From Cyanobium sp. PLM2.Bin73 (GTDB lineage: Bacteria > Cyanobacteriota > Cyanobacteriia > PCC-6307 > Cyanobiaceae): a DNA stretch of 64,000 nt. A model generated the notes under the pieces. It was given only the letters and a program-made list of their open reading frames with translations. It was not told the origin of the DNA and did not search any database. Of the stretch, positions 45,998 to 54,968 are shown in pieces (position 1 is the first letter of the stretch; each line of letters opens with the position of its first letter). The position numbers and the translations under genes were made by a program. The DNA is taken from contig REEV01000098.1 in the NCBI GenBank assembly GCA_007694915.1, forward strand, positions 1 through 64,000, read 5' to 3'.

Positions 45998-47842
45998 TCA
46001 GCGGCAGTCCTGACGTTGGCTGTGGTCGCAGCCGTCGGCGTTGATGAAGCGCTGGGTGCTCATGCGCTCCGGCGCCGGACGGGTGAGCGGCTGGCCCGAC
46101 TCGGTACGCCCGCGCACATAGTTGACCAAGCTCTGGGCGTATTCGGCGAAGGTGTCACGGGCGCGCCCTTCAGCGCTGGCGCGGGCGAACACCGCGTAGC
46201 CGTCGCCACCCCCGGCAATGAAGGAGTTGGTGACCACCGAGTAGCGCTTCTTCGGATCGATCGGGGTCCAGTTGCCCGTCAGCCTCGGGTTCACCTCCAC
46301 CGTGCTGATGCGTGAGCCCGGCGCCGCGGACAGATCCACCGCAAAGCGCAGACCTGCCGCGTAGGGAAAGGCGCCTCCGCCGCTGGCGGTGTCGGCCACC
46401 GCCAGTTCCAGCGTTTCGATGATCTCCGCCCCGGACAGGTCCAGCACATGCAGGGTGTTCGTAAAGGGCAGGAGGGTGAACACATCGGCGATGGTGACCG
46501 GCCCGGCGGGCACACTGCTGCGCACGCCGCCGGCGTTCTGGATGGCGATGTCGGCACTGCCCTCCCGCGCCAGAAAGGCCTTCGCCACCAGTGTGGTGAT
46601 GTGGGCGCCCTGCACGTAGGTGTCCGCGCGCGCGCACAGCGGCTCGGCGCGACCCTCGCCGGGAAGGCGCACCAGGCAGAGGGTCTCGGCCACCTCGCCG
46701 ATCACCGCCTGGCGCAGTTCGCTCAACGCCGCCGTGAAGTGCTCCAGCAAGCGCGCGCTCTGCGGGTCGGGAACAACCGGGTGCAGCACCGGATGGGCAT
46801 CCAACGCTGCGCGCAGGCGGCTGCCGGCGGCGCTGGCGTCCACAGGGATGCGCGGTCTGCCCGAACAGTCGATCACCCGCCCATCGGCGTCGAAACGCAC
46901 CTGCAGCTCGCCCATCAGGCGGGCGTAGTCGAACGCCTGCACCACGCACACCGGGTCCCCGTCGGCGTTCACCTCCAGGGTGGGATAGGGCCCGTCGGGG
47001 CTGAACCCCAGTGGCACCAGCACCTCCGCGTCCCCGAGCAGGGTGTGCGAATCGCCGCCCACCACCACGTCCACCCCCGAGAGGGCGCGCGCCAGCGCCC
47101 GCTCGTTGGCGTACTGGAGGTGCGTCAGCAGGATGATCTTCTTCACCCCCTGGGCGCGCAGCCGCTGAATTTCCGCCTGCGCGGAGGCGATCTCATCGAG
47201 GAACTGCGTGCCGGGATCGGGCGACGATGACAGTCGCGTCTTGTTCGCGATCACCAGCCCGACGACCCCGATGCGCCGTCCAGCGCGCTCGAACACGGCG
47301 GACGGCTGCAGGCGCCCGCTCAAGGGCGACCTGTCGTGCGGCACGACATTGGCGCTGAGAACGGCGGTGTTGCACGAACCCTCAGCCAGACCATCGAGAA
47401 AGCGCGCCAGCGCGGCGTCTCCATGGTCGAACTCGTGATTCCCCAGCGCGAAGGCGTCGAAGCAGATCCGGTTCATCAGCGCGGCATCGGCCGCACCTTC
47501 GAACAGGGTGTAGTAGAGCGTGCCGGTGATCGCATCGCCTGCATGCAGGCTCAGCACCGCCTGATTGGCGCGCCTGCGCTCGTGGAACAGCGTGGTGAGC
47601 AGGGGAAATCCGCCGTGGTCGAGGCGCAGTGCCCCAGCCGGCGCACCCGCCCACCCCAGCACAGCGGGATCAAGGTCGAGCGGCCTGGGTTCGAGATGGC
47701 TGTGGTGGTCGTTGATGTGCAGGATGGTCAGGGTGAACGGGTCGGCGCCGCGACCCGTCGGCCGCCTGTCCGGCGGCGCGCCCCAGGCGGGAAGAACAAG
47801 GGCAGTGCAGGCCCAGGCCACAAGGCCGGCCATGACCGTCAT
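45998..47842 (-). CDS. Bifunctional metallophosphatase/5'-nucleotidase, secreted (UshA-like)
   Basis: Signal peptide, LHINDHHSHLEP, FALGNHEFDHG, GGDSHTLLG and a 5-nucleotidase C-terminal domain (VSTVEVNPR..YSVVTNSFIAGGGDGY). Confidence 0.92.
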   Translation of the reverse strand: MTVMAGLVAWACTALVLPAWGAPPDRRPTGRGADPFTLTILHINDHHSHLEPRPLDLDPAVLGWAGAPAGALRLDHGGFPLLTTLFHERRRANQAVLSLHAGDAITGTLYYTLFEGAADAALMNRICFDAFALGNHEFDHGDAALARFLDGLAEGSCNTAVLSANVVPHDRSPLSGRLQPSAVFERAGRRIGVVGLVIANKTRLSSSPDPGTQFLDEIASAQAEIQRLRAQGVKKIILLTHLQYANERALARALSGVDVVVGGDSHTLLGDAEVLVPLGFSPDGPYPTLEVNADGDPVCVVQAFDYARLMGELQVRFDADGRVIDCSGRPRIPVDASAAGSRLRAALDAHPVLHPVVPDPQSARLLEHFTAALSELRQAVIGEVAETLCLVRLPGEGRAEPLCARADTYVQGAHITTLVAKAFLAREGSADIAIQNAGGVRSSVPAGPVTIADVFTLLPFTNTLHVLDLSGAEIIETLELAVADTASGGGAFPYAAGLRFAVDLSAAPGSRISTVEVNPRLTGNWTPIDPKKRYSVVTNSFIAGGGDGYAVFARASAEGRARDTFAEYAQSLVNYVRGRTESGQPLTRPAPERMSTQRFINADGCDHSQRQDCR

Positions 47843-47849
47843 GGTCGTT

Positions 47850-47879
47850 TCCTCTGGCGTCCAGTCCTCTGGCGTCCAG
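47850..47879. repeat. Perfect 15-bp tandem duplication
   Basis: tcctctggcgtccag x2. Confidence 0.9.
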
Positions 47880-47908
47880 GAAGGGTCAACACCTCTTCTC
47901 TGGCTGGA

Positions 47909-48001
47909 TCAGAGAACGCCGAGTCCCAGCACCAGCTCGATGACCGTGAACCCGGCCAGGCCCGCGAGGGCGAGCAGGGTCGGCAGACCGGACAGAACCA
48001 T
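47909..48001 (-). CDS. Candidate 30-aa hydrophobic microprotein
   Basis: ATG...TGA encodes MVLSGLPTLLALAGLAGFTVIELVLGLGVL. Confidence 0.35.
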   Translation of the reverse strand: MVLSGLPTLLALAGLAGFTVIELVLGLGVL

Positions 48002-48024
48002 GGCCAAACACCCATTTCAACCAC

Positions 48025-48043
48025 ATCTAAAGGAAATCTAAAG
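48025..48043 (-). promoter_or_regulatory. Pho-box-like tandem 8-mer repeat with 3-bp spacer
   Basis: Minus strand CTTTAGAT-ttc-CTTTAGAT followed by gtg-GTTGAAAT; 11-bp periodicity. Confidence 0.4.
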
Positions 48044-48153
48044 GCGTCATCGCAGCGAGGGCTACCGGCGTGGCCATCGCAGGACTTCGTCACAAAGCCC
48101 TGCCGGGGAGCCGGTGGGTGGCCCGGCGATCCTCTGGCGTTCCTGGTTGGCGT

Positions 48154-48339
48154 TTACGTGCCGGAGGTGCGGTTCTCGGGGGCAGTGGAGTGGTCTGCCG
48201 TGTTGGTGCTGGCCAGGTCCTCCGCCTCCTGCCGGTCCTTGCAGGTGGAGCAGAGCACCAGGCCCTTCTGCTCCCGGTAGAGGCGCACGGAGCGCTCGAT
48301 CTGAACGCCGCATCGGCTGCAGGGGAACAGGGGACTCAT
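48154..48339 (-). CDS. Small zinc-ribbon-like protein (61 aa)
   Basis: MSPLFPCSRCGVQIERSVRLYREQKGLVLCSTCKDRQEAEDL, two CxxC knuckles. Confidence 0.65.
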   Translation of the reverse strand: MSPLFPCSRCGVQIERSVRLYREQKGLVLCSTCKDRQEAEDLASTNTADHSTAPENRTSGT

Positions 48340-48348
48340 GGCGGCGCC

Positions 48349-49356
48349 CTACCGGCTCATGGCCAGCATTTTCTCGATCGGCGCCAGGGCCCGCAGCCGG
48401 AGCTCTTCGTCCATCTCGATGCGCGGCTCGTTGGTGTGCAGGCAGCGCCAGAGCTTCTCCAGGGTGTTGAGGCGCATGTAGGGGCAGGCGTTGCAGCTGC
48501 AGCCATCGGCCCCCGGTACCTCGAAGAAGTCCCTGTGGGGCACACGCTTGCGCATCTGGTGCAGGATGCCCGGCTCGGTCAGCACGATGAAGCTGTCGGC
48601 GGCGCTGGTCTCGGCGCGGTGCAGGAGCTTGCTGGTGGAGCCGATGAAGTCGGCCAGATCGAGCAGGTGGGGCTGGCATTCGGGGTGCGCCAGCACCTCG
48701 GCGCCGGGGTGCTCGAGCTGGAGCTGCAGTAGCGCCTGTTCGCTGAAGGTTTCGTGCACGATGCAGCTGCCGGGCCAGAGGGTGAGCTCGCGGCCGCTCT
48801 GGCGCTGCACCCAGCGGCCCAGGTTCTGGTCTGGGGCGAACAGGATCGGCCGCTCGGCCGGCAGCTGCCGCACCAGGTCCACGGCGTTGCTGCTGGTGCA
48901 GATCAGGTCGCTCTGGGCCTTGACCGCCGCTGAACAGTTGATGTAGCTCACCACCAGGTGATTCGGATGCTCGGCCCGGAAGGCGGCGAAGGCATCCGGG
49001 GGACAGGCGTCGGCCAGGGAGCAGCCGGCCTCCAGATCCGGCAGCAGCACGGTTTTGTCCGGGCTGAGGATCTTGGCCGTTTCGGCCATGAAGTGCACGC
49101 CGCAGAACACGATCACCTCGGCCTCGGTGGCGGCGGCCTTGCGCGAGAGCTCCAGCGAGTCGCCGATGAAGTCGGCGATGTCCTGGATGGCGTCGTCCTG
49201 GTAGTAGTGAGCCAGGATGACGGCGTTGCGCCTGCGCCGCAGCTCGTCGATCGCCGCCGGCAGCTCAGCGGCGCTTGGACAGCCGGCGCTCGAGGACGCG
49301 GCCTCGCTCGACGCGGTGTTGGCCGCGGAAGCGGTTTGGGGGGCGGCGGCGAACAC
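48349..49356 (-). CDS. nadA: Quinolinate synthase
   Basis: [49 protein letters not shown] Fe-S ligand; GTG start at 49356. Confidence 0.95.
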   Translation of the reverse strand: MFAAAPQTASAANTASSEAASSSAGCPSAAELPAAIDELRRRRNAVILAHYYQDDAIQDIADFIGDSLELSRKAAATEAEVIVFCGVHFMAETAKILSPDKTVLLPDLEAGCSLADACPPDAFAAFRAEHPNHLVVSYINCSAAVKAQSDLICTSSNAVDLVRQLPAERPILFAPDQNLGRWVQRQSGRELTLWPGSCIVHETFSEQALLQLQLEHPGAEVLAHPECQPHLLDLADFIGSTSKLLHRAETSAADSFIVLTEPGILHQMRKRVPHRDFFEVPGADGCSCNACPYMRLNTLEKLWRCLHTNEPRIEMDEELRLRALAPIEKMLAMSR

Positions 49357-49405
49357 CAACCGGGCACCTCGGCGGGCAGGATGGGTCAAGCCTAGGCAGA
49401 GGTGG

Positions 49406-50287
49406 ATGGCGGTCCTTCGCCTGGCTGTGGTGGGGGATCCGCACGGAGCCTGGGACGAGCGCGACGCCGGACTGCTGCAGCGCCTGGCGCCCGACGCCCT
49501 GCTGGTGGTTGGCGACCTCAGCGACGGCCAGCAGCGCGTCCCCAGCGCCCTGCGCCGCCTGCCGCTGCCGGTGGCCTGCATCCTCGGCAACCACGACGCC
49601 GGCCGCGATGCCTCCGGCCGCACCCTTCAGCGTCAGCTCCAGTGCCTGGGGGAGCTGCACTGCGGCTGGGGGCTGCGCCAGCTGCGGCCCCCGGGGCTGG
49701 CGGTGGTGGGGGCTCGGCCCGGCACCGCCGGTGGCGGTTTCCACCTCTCCAAGGCGGTGCGGGCGGTGTTCGGCCCCCTGAGCCTGGAGGAGTCGGCGCA
49801 GCGGATCACGGCGGCGGCGGCGGCGGCCGAACCTGCCCTGCCCCTGGTGCTGCTGGCCCACTGCGGTCCGGCCGGCCTGGGCAGCGCCGCCAGTGATCCC
49901 TGCGGCCGCGACTGGAAACATCCCGCCTGTGACTGGGGGGATCAGGACCTGGCCCTGGCCGTGCGCCGGATCCAGGCCCTGCGGCCCCTGCCGCTGGTGG
50001 TGTTCGGCCACATGCACCACCAGCTGCGGCGCGGGCAGGGCCAGCGCCGCAGCCTGTGTGTGGACCGCGCCGGCACGGTGTATCTCAACGCCGCCAGCGT
50101 GCCCAGGCACGGCCTCGATCTGGCCGGTCGCCAGTTGCGCCATTTCAGCTGGGTGGAACTGGACGTGAGCGATCCCTGGCGGGCCCGGGTGCTGCTGGCC
50201 AGCCAGCGCTGGTATGGCCTCGATGGCCAGCTGCTCTATGAGGAGCGGCTGCACCAGGCGCAGCTTGCCGGGCCCCTGCCGTGCTGA
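49406..50287 (+). CDS. Metallophosphoesterase (cyanobacterial/plant type)
   Basis: [38 protein letters not shown]. Confidence 0.87.
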   Translation: MAVLRLAVVGDPHGAWDERDAGLLQRLAPDALLVVGDLSDGQQRVPSALRRLPLPVACILGNHDAGRDASGRTLQRQLQCLGELHCGWGLRQLRPPGLAVVGARPGTAGGGFHLSKAVRAVFGPLSLEESAQRITAAAAAAEPALPLVLLAHCGPAGLGSAASDPCGRDWKHPACDWGDQDLALAVRRIQALRPLPLVVFGHMHHQLRRGQGQRRSLCVDRAGTVYLNAASVPRHGLDLAGRQLRHFSWVELDVSDPWRARVLLASQRWYGLDGQLLYEERLHQAQLAGPLPC

Positions 50288-51366
50288 TCGTGGCCTGCAT
50301 CAGCAGCCACGGCTTCGGCCATGGCTCCCGCAGCGCCGCGGTGCTCACCGCCCTGCACCGGCTGCGTCCCCACTGGCGCCTGGTGCTCTCCACTGCCCTG
50401 CCGCCGGGCTTCCTGGCCACCGCCTTCGGGCCCGTTCCCTACGTGCACCGGCCCTGCCAGTGGGATGTGGGGGTGCTGCAGGCCGACGCCCTGGGCTCCG
50501 ATCCAGCGGCCACCCTGCGGGCTCTCGAGGCCTTGGAGAGCCGGCTGCCCGCCCAGCTGGAGCGGGAGCTGGCCTGGCTGCGCGGCCAGGGGGAGGCGGT
50601 GCTGGTGCTCGGGGATGTGCCGCCGGCGGCGGCCCTGCTGGCCGCAGGGCTGGAGGCACCGCTGATCTGGCTGGCCAGTTTCGGCTGGGATGCGATCTAT
50701 GCACCCTTCGGTGCCGCCTTCACCCCCTGGGTGGAGCGCAGCCGCACGCTCTATGGGCGCGGCCAGCTGCTGCTGCACTGTCCGCTGTCGATGGCGATGC
50801 CCTGGGGGCTGCCGGAGGTGGCCATCGGGCTCACGGCCGGCGAGCCCCGCCTCGATGGCGCCGCCCTGGCCCGGGACCTGGAGCTCCACCCCCAGCGCGA
50901 CCGCAACGTGCTGATCAGCTTTGGCGGGCTGGGGCTGGATCTGGATCCGGCCCTGCTGGCCCGCTGGCCCGAGCACCGATTTCTGGGCCACGACCCCGCC
51001 CTGGCGGAAGCGGCCAACGGCCGGGTGTTGTCGGCCTCGATGCGTCCCCTGGAGCTGATGGGCCACTGCGGCCGGCTGATCACCAAACCCGGCTACAGCA
51101 GCTTCTGCGAAGCCATGCGCTACGGCGTGGGCATTCACCTGGTGCACCGCCGCGGCTTTGCCGAAGCGCCCGTGCTGGAGCGGGAACTGCAACGCCATGG
51201 CTGGCACCGGCTGCTCAGCCAGGCCCAGCTGCGCACCGGCGACTGGCAGCTTGACCAGCCCCTGCTGGCGCCGCGGGAGGGGCCGCTGCCGGCGCATGGT
51301 GCCCAGCAGGCGGCCGAGGCGATCGCCGCCTGGGGAGCAGAGGAGTCGGGCCGGGGTCATGGGTGA
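50281..51366 (+). CDS. Glycosyltransferase-like protein (GT-B / MurG-like fold)
   Basis: VACISSHGFGHGSRSAAV N-terminus, VLISFGGLG, ITKPGYSSFCEAMRYGVG. Confidence 0.72.
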   Translation: MLIVACISSHGFGHGSRSAAVLTALHRLRPHWRLVLSTALPPGFLATAFGPVPYVHRPCQWDVGVLQADALGSDPAATLRALEALESRLPAQLERELAWLRGQGEAVLVLGDVPPAAALLAAGLEAPLIWLASFGWDAIYAPFGAAFTPWVERSRTLYGRGQLLLHCPLSMAMPWGLPEVAIGLTAGEPRLDGAALARDLELHPQRDRNVLISFGGLGLDLDPALLARWPEHRFLGHDPALAEAANGRVLSASMRPLELMGHCGRLITKPGYSSFCEAMRYGVGIHLVHRRGFAEAPVLERELQRHGWHRLLSQAQLRTGDWQLDQPLLAPREGPLPAHGAQQAAEAIAAWGAEESGRGHG

Positions 51367-51561
51367 TCAGCAGATTCGATCATTCAAGGGAGCGTGATCG
51401 GCGTTTCTGTTGTACTTAGTGGCAATTTTCCTGTGGTGTCAATGAGTTCAACCCGTCTGCGTCGTCATTGATACGAGTGGACGCTTGTGCGATTGGCACA
51501 TATGCAATCACTGCGCCGCCCAGATGTAGCCAAATTGCGGCACACGTTTTTGTTGTGACTT

Positions 51562-52416
51562 TTGGTTCACTTCTTCGCCAAAGCAACAGCAATCCTTGGT
51601 ATGGCCGCTTCAGCGCCTGCCCTGCCCCTGTTGATGGCGCCTGCCGCCATGGCGGCCCAGCCCGGAGTGCCGAGCTACCAGCTCCCCAATTCCCTGCAGG
51701 TGGACGAGCTCGCCGATGGCCGCCTCGCCAGCGCCTCCGGCACATCGGTGGCCCTGTCGGTGCCGCTGCCCCCGGCCGCGCCGCGGATCTTCGCCATCAC
51801 CCCGGAGCGCCGGGCCCTGCTCAACACCATCCGCTACGCGGAAGGCACCTGGGCCAACGGTGAAGACCGGGGCTACTGGATCATGTTCGGCGGCGGCCTG
51901 ATGCCCTCCCTCGACCGTCACCCCGACCGGGTGGTGCGCTCCGCCCGCTACGCCAGTGCCGCCGCCGGCGCCTACCAGTTCATGCCGCCCACCTGGGCCA
52001 TGGTCACCCGCTCCCTGGGCCTGCGCACCCACGGACCCCAGGCCTTCGGTCCCCACGTCCAGGACCAGGCGGCCATCTACCTGGTGCAGCGCCGCGGCGC
52101 CCTGGCCCTGGCCGACCGCGGTGAGTTCAGCCCCGATCTGGCCAACCGTCTGGCCCCGGAATGGGCCTCGTTCCCCACCCTGGCCGGCCGCAGCTTCTAT
52201 GGCCAGCCGGTGAAGCGCTACGACGACCTGCGCCGCTTCTACGAGGCCAACCTGCACCAGCTGCGCGCCCATGTACGCGCCCGTCAGCAGGAGGCCCTGC
52301 TGGCCGCGGCCGCCGAGTCAGCCAAAGCGGAGCCTGCCGAGGTGTGTGCCCCGGCCGATTCCCTGCGCTGCCGCCTCGAGGCCCTGGAGACCATCGGACC
52401 CCGCAGCCGCGGATGA
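51562..52416 (+). CDS. Secreted lambda-lysozyme/GH24-like muramidase
   Basis: Signal peptide (TTG start), LNTIRYAEGTW...YWIMFGGGLMPSLDRHP...SAAAGAYQFMPPTWAMV. Confidence 0.75.
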   Translation: MVHFFAKATAILGMAASAPALPLLMAPAAMAAQPGVPSYQLPNSLQVDELADGRLASASGTSVALSVPLPPAAPRIFAITPERRALLNTIRYAEGTWANGEDRGYWIMFGGGLMPSLDRHPDRVVRSARYASAAAGAYQFMPPTWAMVTRSLGLRTHGPQAFGPHVQDQAAIYLVQRRGALALADRGEFSPDLANRLAPEWASFPTLAGRSFYGQPVKRYDDLRRFYEANLHQLRAHVRARQQEALLAAAAESAKAEPAEVCAPADSLRCRLEALETIGPRSRG

Positions 52417-52431
52417 GAGCCTGACCCCGGC

Positions 52432-53265
52432 TCAGCTCTCGTCGCTGCTCAACCTGCTGCGCCCCACTGTGTTCTGGGCCAGCAGGTAGGCGGCGAGCAC
52501 CGCCCCGGAAAAGCCAAGGGCGTTGCGGGCCAGGGGCAGCAGGTCGCTGGTGCGGGTGACGATCGGTGCAACGCCGAACACCCCGAACAGAATGATCCAC
52601 AGGGGCGAGAGCAACAGCACCCAGGTCCACTCCACGGTGCGCCCCGGCTTGCGCGGATAAGCGGCAAAGCCCACGATCAGGCCACCCAGGATCGACGTCA
52701 CCAGCGTGAGCACCCACTGTTCCTGGGGCAGACCGGGCACCACCTGGCAGCCTCCCCGGTCGAGGCAGAGCTCCACCGCCGCCAGGGCATCCACGATGGC
52801 GCCGTCTTCGCCGTGGTCACGCACGTAGTACTGGTTGCCGAAGCGCGTCTGCAGCTCCACCCAGTAGGTGCGGGGCATCAGGGCGAACAGGGCGTCTCCC
52901 ACGTTGAAGTTGAGCAGGTTGCCACCGCGGGGATCGGCCACCAGCAGCAGGGAGCGCTCGTCCAGTTGCCAGAAGTCCTTCACCGCCAGGCCGGGGGTGC
53001 GCTCGTACTGGGTGAGCACCCGCAGCTTCCAGCCGCTGCGGGCCTCCACCGCGCTCAGCTCCTGCTCCAGGGCGGTGCGCTGGCTGTCGGTGAAGGCCCG
53101 GGCCAGATCGATCACCGGGGTGGGGTGATCTGGCAGCAGCTCAGGGTTGTCGTAGGCCAGGGCCGGCGCCGCCCAGCTCCCCAGCGTGAGCAGCAGCACC
53201 AGGCCGGCCGCCGCCAGATGGGCCCTCAACCGTGCCGCTGTCCTCGCCGTGATCACCCCAGCCAT
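52432..53265 (-). CDS. TPM domain-containing membrane protein (TLP18.3/Psb32-like)
   Basis: Signal peptide, VIDLARAFTDSQRTALEQELSAVEARSGWKLRVLTQYE, C-terminal TM helices. Confidence 0.75.
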   Translation of the reverse strand: MAGVITARTAARLRAHLAAAGLVLLLTLGSWAAPALAYDNPELLPDHPTPVIDLARAFTDSQRTALEQELSAVEARSGWKLRVLTQYERTPGLAVKDFWQLDERSLLLVADPRGGNLLNFNVGDALFALMPRTYWVELQTRFGNQYYVRDHGEDGAIVDALAAVELCLDRGGCQVVPGLPQEQWVLTLVTSILGGLIVGFAAYPRKPGRTVEWTWVLLLSPLWIILFGVFGVAPIVTRTSDLLPLARNALGFSGAVLAAYLLAQNTVGRSRLSSDES

Positions 53266-53313
53266 GCCCCTGCTCCGTCGAAGATGCATTCTCCCTGAGC
53301 CGGAGTCTGCGGC

Positions 53314-54507
53314 GTGAGCGTTCCCGGCTGGCTGCGGCAGCGCCTGGAGGCCGCCGGCGGTGCCGTGCCCTTCTCCACCTACATGGACTGGGTGCTGCAC
53401 GATCCGCGCCATGGCGCCTACGGCAGTGGCCGGCTGCGGATCGGCACCGCCGGCGACTTCGCCACGGCCCCCTCCCTGGGCCCCGACTTCGCGGGTCTCC
53501 TGGCCCCCCAGCTGGCCGACTGGCTGGCGGAGCTGGCGGCGGCCGGGCCGGGCCCCGTGGCCCTGGTGGAGGCCGGACCCGGCGAGGGCAGCCTGGCGGC
53601 GGATCTGGCAGCGGCCCTGGCGGCCGGCTGGCCCGAGCTGGCCCGGCGCTGCGAGCTGGTGCTGGTGGAGCCCAACCCCGGCATGGCCGAGCGCCAGCGC
53701 CGGCGGCTCGCCGATGGCCCCCTGCCCTGCCGCTGGAGCTCCTTCGCCGAGCTGGCGGCAGCGCCGCGGCGGGGGGTGCTGCTGGCCCATGAGGTGCTCG
53801 ATGCCCTGCCGGTGGAGCGGATCACGTGGGACGGGGCACTCTGGCGCCGGCAGCAGGTGGTGCTCCGCGATCGGCCTGATGCTGAGCCCTCGCTGCGGCT
53901 GGAGCCCGGCGAGTCCCTGGAGGCGGCGATGCTGGCGCCTCTCGCCGCCCTGGAACTCCTGAGCCCCGGCGCCCAGCGCCCGCCGGGCTGGACCACCGAG
54001 CTCCATCCGGGCCTGGGGGCCTGGCTGCAGGAGGCGGCCGCCGCCGTGGCCGAGGGCCCGCTGCTGGTGATCGACTATGCCCTCGAGGCCCACCGCTACT
54101 ACGCCCCGGCCCGCAGCGACGGCACCCTGATGGCCTACTGGGGCCAGCAGGCCGGTGCTGACCCCCTGGACCAGCCCGGCAGCACCGACCTCACCGCCCA
54201 CCTCTGCATCGACAGCCTGCAGGAGGCCGCCGCCGCCGCCGGCTGGCGGTCCCTGGGGCACTGCCGCCAGGGCCAGGCCCTGCTCGCTCTCGGTCTGGCC
54301 GAGCGCCTGCACGGCCTGCAGAGCCTTCAGGGGCCGGCCCTGGCCCAGGCCCTGGCGCGCCGCGAAGCCCTGCTGCGCCTGGTCGATCCCCATGCGCTCG
54401 GGGATTTCCGCTGGCTGGCCTTCGCCCGCGACCACCTCGACGGCCACCCGGAACGCAGCCCCCGCGGGCAGCCCCGCTTCCTCGCCGAACCCGCCGCCGG
54501 CCCCTGA
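53314..54507 (+). CDS. Class I SAM-dependent methyltransferase, MidA/NDUFAF7 family
   Basis: PFSTYMDWVLHDPRHGAYGSG, ALVEAGPGEGSLAADLA, LLAHEVLDALPVERI. Confidence 0.9.
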   Translation: MSVPGWLRQRLEAAGGAVPFSTYMDWVLHDPRHGAYGSGRLRIGTAGDFATAPSLGPDFAGLLAPQLADWLAELAAAGPGPVALVEAGPGEGSLAADLAAALAAGWPELARRCELVLVEPNPGMAERQRRRLADGPLPCRWSSFAELAAAPRRGVLLAHEVLDALPVERITWDGALWRRQQVVLRDRPDAEPSLRLEPGESLEAAMLAPLAALELLSPGAQRPPGWTTELHPGLGAWLQEAAAAVAEGPLLVIDYALEAHRYYAPARSDGTLMAYWGQQAGADPLDQPGSTDLTAHLCIDSLQEAAAAAGWRSLGHCRQGQALLALGLAERLHGLQSLQGPALAQALARREALLRLVDPHALGDFRWLAFARDHLDGHPERSPRGQPRFLAEPAAGP

Positions 54508-54556
54508 CCCAACCGCCGGATGGCACGGCTAAGGTTCGTCGCTTCCCGCCGCCGCC

Positions 54557-54964
54557 GTGCCCGACCCCTTCCGATTGCTGGAGGCCATGGTGCTGCTCAC
54601 GGCCCTGGTGGGATTGCTGGGGCTGATCTGGCGCCGCAATCTGTTTCTGCGTGCCCTTGCCCTCGATGTGATGGGCACGGGTGCGATCTCGCTGTTCGTG
54701 CTGGTGGCCGCCCGCAGCGGTCTGCGCACGCCGATCCTGGCCCGCGGGGAACTGGCCCTCACCGCCGTGCCCTCGATTGCCTGGGCTGACGCCATCCCCC
54801 AGGCCGTCATCCTCACCGCGATCGTCATCGGTCTATCGATCCAGGCCCTCCTGCTGGTGGTGATCGCCCGCCTGTCGCGCCTCGATCCCCTGCTGGACAC
54901 GGCCAGCTTCGAGGCCCTGGTGATCGCCGCTCCCCCCGAGGCGGCAGCGGGCCGGCGCGCCTGA
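54557..54964 (+). CDS. mrpC: Mrp/Mnh Na+/H+ antiporter subunit C
   Basis: NuoK-like small membrane protein; AIPQAVILTAIVIGLSIQALLL; start of Mrp operon. Confidence 0.82.
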   Translation: MPDPFRLLEAMVLLTALVGLLGLIWRRNLFLRALALDVMGTGAISLFVLVAARSGLRTPILARGELALTAVPSIAWADAIPQAVILTAIVIGLSIQALLLVVIARLSRLDPLLDTASFEALVIAAPPEAAAGRRA

Positions 54965-54968
54965 ACCG

